Shown one piece after another: positions 28,440 to 32,603 of a stretch of 32,603 nt of DNA. Below the pieces are notes generated by a model. That model was not told where the DNA came from. It made no database searches and worked only from the letters and a program-made list of their open reading frames with translations. How positions within the stretch are numbered: position 1 is the stretch's first letter; each line of letters opens with the position of its first letter. The DNA is from Limnohabitans sp. Rim8 (GTDB taxonomy: Bacteria; Pseudomonadota; Gammaproteobacteria; Burkholderiales; Burkholderiaceae_C): NCBI GenBank assembly GCA_945901045.1, contig CAMDKK010000047.1, forward strand, positions 1 to 32,603, given 5' to 3'. Both the position numbers and the translations under genes were made by a program.

Positions 28440-29219
28440 TTACTCGGGATCGACGGGTGCCTGAGTGTGTTTGATGAACACTTGTGCAGCCCAAATGCCC
28501 ACCTCATACAAAATACACATAGGAATAGCCAAGGCCAACTGCGAGACCACGTCGGGTGGGGTGACCACAGCCGCGATCACAAAAGCCAACACCACAAAGT
28601 AGCCACGAAACTCCTTGAGTTTTTCGATACTGACCACATTCATCCGCGCTAAGACCACCACGGCAATCGGCACCTCAAAGGTCAAGCCAAAGGCTAAAAA
28701 CATGGACAACACGAAACCCAGGTAGGCCTCAATATCAGGCGCCGCAGTGATGCTTTTGGGTGCAAAACTCTGGATGAATTTGAAGACCTGGCCGAAGACA
28801 AAGAAATAACAAAATGCCACACCCATGAAAAACAAGACCGTGCTGGAAATGACCAAGGGCATGACCAATTTTTTCTCATGCGCGTACAGTCCCGGGGCGA
28901 CAAAGGCCCATACCTGGTAAAGCACCACGGGCAAAGCGACCAAAAACGATGCCATCATCAAAATTTTGAGAGGCACCATGAAGGGCGAAATCACCGACGT
29001 GGCAATCAAGGTCGCGCCTTTAGGCAAATTGGCGACCAAGGGTTGCGCCAAAATATCGTAAAGCTCAGCGGGCCCTGGGTAAAGCGCTAAAACCAAGGCC
29101 GCAACGCCAACGGCGATCAAGGCACGCACCAAACGGTCACGCAACTCCATCAGGTGGGTGACAAAAGGCTGTTCTGTGCCTGCGAGTTCGTCTTCGGGGG
29201 GATTCGGCTTTTCAGACAT
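28440..29219 (-). CDS. tatC: Twin-arginine translocase subunit TatC
   Basis: Six-helix inner-membrane protein that with TatB recognises RR signal peptides. The N-terminal FVTHLMELRDRLVRAL and the later PLVISSTVLFFMGVAFCYFFVF are family signatures; the conserved FGLTFEVPI glutamate is present. 259 residues, as in E. coli (258). It lies 3 bp after tatB in the tatA-tatB-tatC order. Confidence 0.97.
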   Translation of the reverse strand: MSEKPNPPEDELAGTEQPFVTHLMELRDRLVRALIAVGVAALVLALYPGPAELYDILAQPLVANLPKGATLIATSVISPFMVPLKILMMASFLVALPVVLYQVWAFVAPGLYAHEKKLVMPLVISSTVLFFMGVAFCYFFVFGQVFKFIQSFAPKSITAAPDIEAYLGFVLSMFLAFGLTFEVPIAVVVLARMNVVSIEKLKEFRGYFVVLAFVIAAVVTPPDVVSQLALAIPMCILYEVGIWAAQVFIKHTQAPVDPE

Positions 29220-29222
29220 GGG

Positions 29223-29690
29223 TCAATTCAGTGGCTTGGGGCGATAACGAGCGACCCTTGCCGCACCAGACAGCGCCCGTGTGCGTGTTCCGATTTTGGA
29301 TTTGTACCACTGTGGCATGGCCGTTTGTTTAAGGCGCCACTTTTTACCCGGATGTTTGTAACTCGGAGGTGGCGGCTCCCATGGTTTGACGGCTTCATCG
29401 CCCATCAGGCCGGCCGTCGTATTGTTCCAGTCTTTCTCAAAATCAATGGCCGAGGACTGGACAGACTGCTCAACGCCTCGCGCCGCATCCTCCATCGTCT
29501 CTTTCATTTTTTTAAGCTCATCCAGGTCCATCGATCGATTGACCTCGGCCTTCACGTCGGCCACATAGCGCTGAGCTTTGCCCAGCATTGTTCCTAGGGT
29601 ACGGGCCACACGAGGTAACTTCTCGGGGCCAATGACAATCAATGCCACTACGCCAATGAGCGCTATTTTAGAAATCCCTAGATCGAGCAC
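29223..29690 (-). CDS. tatB: Sec-independent translocase subunit TatB
   Basis: Receptor subunit with one N-terminal membrane helix ([21 protein letters not shown]) with the TatB glutamate near its start replaced by the usual LDLGISK pattern and the [13 protein letters not shown] hinge. An amphipathic helix and a long charged coil follow; the C-terminus is basic. 155 residues. Sits between tatA and tatC. Confidence 0.94.
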   Translation of the reverse strand: MLDLGISKIALIGVVALIVIGPEKLPRVARTLGTMLGKAQRYVADVKAEVNRSMDLDELKKMKETMEDAARGVEQSVQSSAIDFEKDWNNTTAGLMGDEAVKPWEPPPPSYKHPGKKWRLKQTAMPQWYKSKIGTRTRALSGAARVARYRPKPLN

Positions 29691-29714
29691 GGCATCCGTT
29701 CAGACAAATTCAAT

Positions 29715-29954
29715 TCAAGACTTGGTCTTGGCTTCGACATCGATGGTATTTTTATCGGCAACAACCGCATTGGCCACCTGTCCCGCAGGTTTGTCTTCAG
29801 TCGGCGCCACGCTACCGTCTTGTTTCATACCGTCTTTGAAGCCTTTGACCGCACCACCCAAATCAGAACCCATGTTTCTGAGTTTTTTGGTGCCAAACAC
29901 CATGACCACGATCAACAGAACAATCAGCCAATGCCAAATGGAAAAGGAACCCAT
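29715..29954 (-). CDS. tatA: Sec-independent translocase subunit TatA
   Basis: Pore-forming subunit of the Tat export system. One N-terminal helix ([19 protein letters not shown]) with the [14 protein letters not shown] hinge and amphipathic helix, then a short acidic and basic tail. 79 residues, short but usual for the family. AGGAG lies 6 nt before the ATG. First of tatA-tatB-tatC, downstream of hinT. Confidence 0.95.
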   Translation of the reverse strand: MGSFSIWHWLIVLLIVVMVFGTKKLRNMGSDLGGAVKGFKDGMKQDGSVAPTEDKPAGQVANAVVADKNTIDVEAKTKS

Positions 29955-30043
29955 GAAATTCTCCTAACAACGTATGGTGATTCTAAGTGGGAAGTGGGCA
30001 CATCCCGAACGTAAAGCGCGCAAGCACCCCGTGAATTGGGGAA

Positions 30044-30400
30044 TTATCCTCGCACCCAAGGCCGAGGGCCGCCCATGACGTGCCAATGCAGGTGTTGCAC
30101 CTCCTGCCCGCCCTCTTTTCCTGTGTTGGTCGCAATGCGGTATCCCCCCTCAGGATAAGGTCGGCAACCATTGTCGATGGCCAATTGAGGCAATAAAGTC
30201 AGCAAGTGACCCAGCCATGGCGCATCTGCAGCGGTGATTTGCGCCATGGAGGGGATATGCAGCTTGGGCACCACCAAAAAATGCACAGGTGCCCACGGGG
30301 CAATGTCATGGAAAGCAAAAACATGTTCGTCCTCAAATACCTTGCGTGAAGGGATTTGACCGGCAATTATTTTGCAAAAAACGCAATTCGAATCTGTCAT
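30044..30400 (-). CDS. hinT: HIT-family hydrolase, HinT-like
   Basis: Purine nucleoside phosphoramidase of the HIT superfamily. The histidine triad HLHWHV (H103, H105, H107) is complete. The N-terminus, NCVFCKIIAGQIPSRKVFEDE, is typical, with two cysteines (C6, C9) of the often zinc-binding type. 118 residues. I prefer the ATG before TDSNCVFCK over one six codons upstream. It lies between the DUF4870 gene and tatA, the common Comamonadaceae order. Confidence 0.93.
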   Translation of the reverse strand: MTDSNCVFCKIIAGQIPSRKVFEDEHVFAFHDIAPWAPVHFLVVPKLHIPSMAQITAADAPWLGHLLTLLPQLAIDNGCRPYPEGGYRIATNTGKEGGQEVQHLHWHVMGGPRPWVRG

Positions 30401-30407
30401 CACATTC

Positions 30408-30785
30408 TCAAGAATCAATGGGTTGTTGTTGGTTCAAACGCACCATGCCCATCACAATGCGGTACAAAAACCAAATGGAAATACCAAACCAGGTCAGCCA
30501 ACCCGGGAAAATAAAAACAAACCACAACGGTAAGCTGACCAAATACAAAGCGGCAGCCCACAGCACGGTGCGAATGCGGTAATTGAAGTGTGAAGCATGC
30601 CAGCTGCCCTGCGCATCTGACTTTTTGACCAGGTCCAGAATGAGCGCCACAATCAGCAAGACGGGCCCCATTTGAGCACCAGGCAACACGGCACTGACCG
30701 CCACGATCAGATGAAGGATGTAACTGATCAGGCTGACGGTCTTGAGCGAGTCGTCTTGCGGGGGAATGATGACAGGCTCCATCAT
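30408..30785 (-). CDS. DUF4870-type small membrane protein
   Basis: 125-residue predicted inner-membrane protein with three hydrophobic segments (SLISYILHLIVAVSAVLP; GPVLLIVALILDLV; TVLWAAALYLVSLPLWFVFIFPGWLTWFGISIWFLYRIVMGM, probably two helices). The pattern, with SHFNYRIRT between the second and third segments, is that of the DUF4870 (TIM44-unrelated, formerly Tic20-like) family. Function unknown. The frame continues 52 codons upstream inside hisE; the ATG just after the hisE stop is the sensible start. Confidence 0.8.
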   Translation of the reverse strand: MMEPVIIPPQDDSLKTVSLISYILHLIVAVSAVLPGAQMGPVLLIVALILDLVKKSDAQGSWHASHFNYRIRTVLWAAALYLVSLPLWFVFIFPGWLTWFGISIWFLYRIVMGMVRLNQQQPIDS

Positions 30786-30796
30786 GCACGTCTCAT

Positions 30797-31165
30797 TCAG
30801 TCGCCGGCGCGCTCGCGCGAATGCATTTTGCGCAAGGCTTTTTCTTCCAGCCCGCTGAGACCTTCGCGGCGCGACAACTCTGAAACCACGTCTGCGGGGC
30901 TCAACTCGTAATGCGCCAAAGCAATCATGCAGTGGAACCACAAATCAGCCACCTCGCCCACCAGTTTGGACTTGTCGCCGCCGTGGTCCACATCTTTTGC
31001 GGCCATCACGGTTTCGGTGGCTTCCTCACCGATCTTTTTCAAAAAAGCGTCAGGGCCTTTATGCAACAGACGGGCCACATAGCTTTTTTCGGGGTCACCG
31101 CCATTTCTAGGCTTGCGAGCCTCAATAACTTGCGCCAAACGCGCCAGAGAATCCACAGCATTCAT
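30797..31165 (-). CDS. hisE: Phosphoribosyl-ATP pyrophosphatase HisE
   Basis: Second step of histidine synthesis: hydrolysis of phosphoribosyl-ATP to phosphoribosyl-AMP and pyrophosphate. The MazG-like helical fold shows [15 protein letters not shown] and [17 protein letters not shown], with the metal-binding acidic residues. 122 residues. The ATG lies 5 bp after the hisI stop codon. Separate hisI and hisE genes, rather than the fused enterobacterial hisIE, are normal in betaproteobacteria. Confidence 0.95.
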   Translation of the reverse strand: MNAVDSLARLAQVIEARKPRNGGDPEKSYVARLLHKGPDAFLKKIGEEATETVMAAKDVDHGGDKSKLVGEVADLWFHCMIALAHYELSPADVVSELSRREGLSGLEEKALRKMHSRERAGD

Positions 31166-31170
31166 GGCGT

Positions 31171-31560
31171 TCACTTGTAAATGGTTTCGGGGTCTTTGAG
31201 CACCGGCGCGGCCACTTGCCATTGACCGTCCTCAAAGCGTTGGTAAAAACAACTGTGCCTGCCGGTGTGGCAGGCAATGCCTGGTTCGTGCCCGAGTTGC
31301 GTCACCGTCAGCAGGACCACATCGTTATCGCAGTCCATGCGAATTTCATGCACGGTCTGCACGTGGCCGGACTCCTCGCCCTTGAACCACAGCTTGCCCC
31401 TTGAGCGGCTGAAATACACCGCGCGCTTGAGCTCTGCGGTCTTTTGCAAGGCCTCGCGGTTCATCCAGGCGAACATCAACACGTCGCCGGTGTCTTTTTC
31501 TTGGGCAATAACCGGCACCAAGCCCTTGTCGTCCCATTTGATGTTGTCTATCCAATTCAT
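31171..31560 (-). CDS. hisI: Phosphoribosyl-AMP cyclohydrolase HisI
   Basis: Third step of histidine synthesis, opening the adenine ring of phosphoribosyl-AMP. The zinc and magnesium motifs are present: DCDND (76-80) and CHTGRHSC (97-104). 129 residues, standard. In most relatives hisF stands directly upstream, but here only about 240 bp of non-coding DNA and then cassette-like genes follow. The Shine-Dalgarno is weak (GATCACCCCC before the ATG). Confidence 0.96.
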   Translation of the reverse strand: MNWIDNIKWDDKGLVPVIAQEKDTGDVLMFAWMNREALQKTAELKRAVYFSRSRGKLWFKGEESGHVQTVHEIRMDCDNDVVLLTVTQLGHEPGIACHTGRHSCFYQRFEDGQWQVAAPVLKDPETIYK

Positions 31561-31802
31561 GGGGGTGATCTTAAGACATTAAAGCCAAGGCTTTTTTCAC
31601 CTTGAGTTAATCGAGTGTTGGGGATGCATCGGCAAAACCCGCGACCGACACCCCTGACATGCCCTGGCGCTTGATTCAAAACATCCTGCTTGCGCGTGAA
31701 GAAGCGAAAGCGGGATTGGCTGCCCAGTGTGAATTCGGCTGATGCTGGCCTCTGAACTCCGGCCCCAAAAGTTTGCGCTCCGCTTGAGCGAGGGGTGAGG
31801 CT
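31561..31802. other. Non-coding junction between hisI and the accessory genes
   Basis: 242 bp without a convincing gene. It contains a short hairpin AAGCC/GGCTT (31582-31593) and a CGCTC/GAGCG hairpin (31776-31790) next to the SnoaL-like stop codon. A minus-strand frame across the second part reads PSLKRSAN, text I associate with repeated sequences in Burkholderiales genomes. No trace of hisF is readable upstream of hisI. Confidence 0.5.
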
Positions 31803-32246
31803 TCACTGGGCGTACGCAAGCAGGCCGGTTTGATGGATGAAGAACCACCGGTCGTTGACCTTCGTGTAGATCTTGCAGGACCTACCTACCCAGTGTTGCT
31901 CCTCTCGTGTCTTCTTGTGTCGCCAAAGGGTATCAACGTCCACGACCGCAAAAGCACCATCTTGTTCTTTGGAAATCTGGATTCGGATCGTTCTTCGCTC
32001 GTTGTGCACAAGTTCGTACTCGGCGAACAGTGACTCCCAGCCAGCTTTCCAGCGTGCGCGATTGAAGCGACCAAGGGGCATGACCCAGCTTTCCGGGTCG
32101 TGAGCGGCGGAGTTTGGCGGCCATGGCCAAACCGTGTCTGGATGGAAAAGGTCAACCAGCGAATCGGCATCGAGCCGATCCCACGCGGAGGTTTCGCGAT
32201 CCACAAGCGCGCGGATTTCGTCTTCCACTTGTTGAAACTGAGGCAT
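31803..32246 (-). CDS. SnoaL/NTF2-like fold protein
   Basis: Predicted small alpha+beta cone protein (DUF4440/SnoaL-like) of 147 residues: an N-terminal helix pair (QVEDEIRALVDRETSAWDRLDADSL) leading to FHPDTVWPWPP, then a beta sheet ending KVNDRWFFIHQTGL. Such proteins include ketosteroid isomerases, polyketide cyclases and many of unknown role; no substrate can be named. The ATG lies 12 bp after the core GTTAGGT of an attC-like site. No clear Shine-Dalgarno is visible, as is common for gene cassettes. Likely a mobile cassette gene. Confidence 0.8.
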   Translation of the reverse strand: MPQFQQVEDEIRALVDRETSAWDRLDADSLVDLFHPDTVWPWPPNSAAHDPESWVMPLGRFNRARWKAGWESLFAEYELVHNERRTIRIQISKEQDGAFAVVDVDTLWRHKKTREEQHWVGRSCKIYTKVNDRWFFIHQTGLLAYAQ

Positions 32247-32258
32247 GGCGTGCTTGTG

Positions 32259-32315
32259 ACCTAACGTCAAAATTCAAAGAGCGGCGCAACCGTCCTATGG
32301 AATGGCCCGTTATGC
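32259..32315 (-). other. Putative integron attC site (57 bp)
   Basis: Read on the minus strand, the element starts GCATAAC (R'', 32309-32315) and ends GTTAGGT (R', 32259-32265, matching GTTRRRY). TAAC pairs with GTTA. After an unpaired spacer, ATTC (32300-32303) pairs with GAAT (32272-32275); an extrahelical C at 32299 follows, then an imperfect stem closed by CGG/CCG with a TTGCG loop (32285-32289). R and L boxes, unpaired central spacer, extrahelical base and small loop are the structural marks of attC. The hicB stop codon lies inside R''. 57 bp is a canonical length. Pairing was done by eye. Confidence 0.72.
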
Positions 32316-32522
32316 TGTGACTTCAATGTACTCAACTTGGCTTGCACCTACAGGCACTGGCAAGCCGTCCGAGCGCAAGCCTTCAAGGTGAAAGGCTATG
32401 GCCTCACGCATTTCGGACTCGACTTCTGCAATGTTTGCCCCGGTAGCCACGCACCCGGGCAAATCAGGCGCATACGCCGAGTAATTTCCTTCTGCTTTTT
32501 CAATAACGATTGCATAGCGCAT
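32310..32522 (-). CDS. hicB: HicB-type antitoxin
   Basis: Antitoxin of the HicAB type II toxin-antitoxin family. The partial RNase H-like fold is seen in YAIVIEKAEGNYSAYAPDLPGCVATGANIAEVESEMREAI; the C-terminus ends YIEVTA without a recognisable DNA-binding domain, so this is a short HicB of 70 residues. GAGGTG lies 3 nt before the ATG. hicA ends 6 bp upstream on the same strand. The stop codon is inside the attC-like site, a typical gene cassette layout. Confidence 0.9.
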   Translation of the reverse strand: MRYAIVIEKAEGNYSAYAPDLPGCVATGANIAEVESEMREAIAFHLEGLRSDGLPVPVGASQVEYIEVTA

Positions 32523-32528
32523 AGCACC

Positions 32529-32603
32529 TCACTTGAGTCCAGCCTGTTTGAATATGCTGTTCAAAGTACCCGGCGCCAAATCGTCGCTGGGTTTTCCGGG
32601 AAC
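32529..32603 (-). CDS. hicA: HicA-type mRNA interferase toxin, 3' end only
   Basis: Only the last 24 codons are in the window. They read VPGKPSDDLAPGTLNSIFKQAGLK, given here in two parts: VPGKPSDDLAPG then TLNSIFKQAGLK. This matches the HicA C-terminus, where a basic/proline segment leads to a (G)T.(R/N)SI.KQAGL helix. HicA is a small double-stranded RNA-binding-fold protein that cleaves mRNA; its catalytic His lies outside the window. Gene order toxin-then-antitoxin is usual for hicAB. Confidence 0.85.
   Translation of the reverse strand, partial: VPGKPSDDLAPGTLNSIFKQAGLK

Noticed and set aside
31581-31597. AAAGCC-AA-GGCTTTTTT as a plus-strand terminator
   Set aside because: The loop would be two bases, too tight; re-pairing leaves a 4-bp stem. 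No plus-strand gene ends before it.
31744-31801. A second full attC site behind the SnoaL-like gene
   Set aside because: No GTTRRRY core and the arms do not pair as attC; the best fold is a separate CGCTC/GAGCG hairpin. Kept only as a possible decayed half-site in the findings.
31597-31848. 83-codon minus-strand frame overlapping the end of the SnoaL-like gene
   Set aside because: Low-complexity Ser/Arg/Pro-rich text of the kind produced by non-coding repeats; no start signal.

Overview
The window reads as a chromosomal segment of a betaproteobacterium, order Burkholderiales, most likely family Comamonadaceae. This is inferred from gene content and order: rplU-rpmA-obgE-proB facing ispB, pilB-pilC-pilD-coaE-zapD-yacG, secA-argJ-DUF815-mutT, petA-petB-petC with sspA-sspB, and hisI-hisE-DUF4870-hinT-tatA-tatB-tatC. 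I cannot name the genus from sequence alone. Coding density is high. Nearly every long reading frame matches a well-known housekeeping family at normal length.

Layout, left to right. 1-5687: proS (-) and rppH (+) diverge from a short promoter region that contains a perfect 16-bp palindrome. The minus-strand group rplU-rpmA-(terminator)-obgE-proB follows. 5688-9714: ispB (+) is followed by a two-gene accessory block, an orphan Bug/TctC-type periplasmic binding protein and a flavin-dependent aromatic-hydroxylase-like monooxygenase, then about 320 bp of non-coding, partly AT-rich DNA. 9730-14610: type IV pilus assembly and housekeeping genes on plus: pilB (lacking the usual N-terminal domain), pilC, pilD, coaE, zapD, yacG. 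14646-19989: a tight minus-strand unit secA-argJ-DUF815 ATPase-mutT with two 4-bp overlaps. 20183-20503: a DUF721/DciA-like gene divergent from secA. 20598-24772: the minus-strand bc1 complex operon petA-petB-petC, a strong terminator, sspA, sspB, and tRNA-Thr(TGT) with its own terminator. 24913-28420: mscL (+), nif3-pdxA (-), and a DegS/DegP-like protease (+). 28440-31560: hisI-hisE-DUF4870-hinT-tatA-tatB-tatC (-).

31561-32603 is accessory. It holds a SnoaL/NTF2-like gene, a complete hicB antitoxin and the 3' end of a hicA toxin, all on minus. Between hicB and the SnoaL-like gene lies a 57-bp element with the hallmarks of an integron attC site: a GTTAGGT core, a GCATAAC partner containing the hicB stop codon, and imperfect hairpin arms with an extrahelical base. 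The right end of the window therefore looks like part of an integron cassette array, or a stray cassette insertion, abutting hisI, where hisF would normally be expected.

Functional links: bc1 subunits include a Rieske protein that needs Tat export, and tatABC lies 4 kb away. ispB makes the octaprenyl tail of the ubiquinone that bc1 oxidises. PilD would process (pseudo)pilins for the PilB/PilC machine. No CRISPR array, rRNA or insertion sequence was seen.
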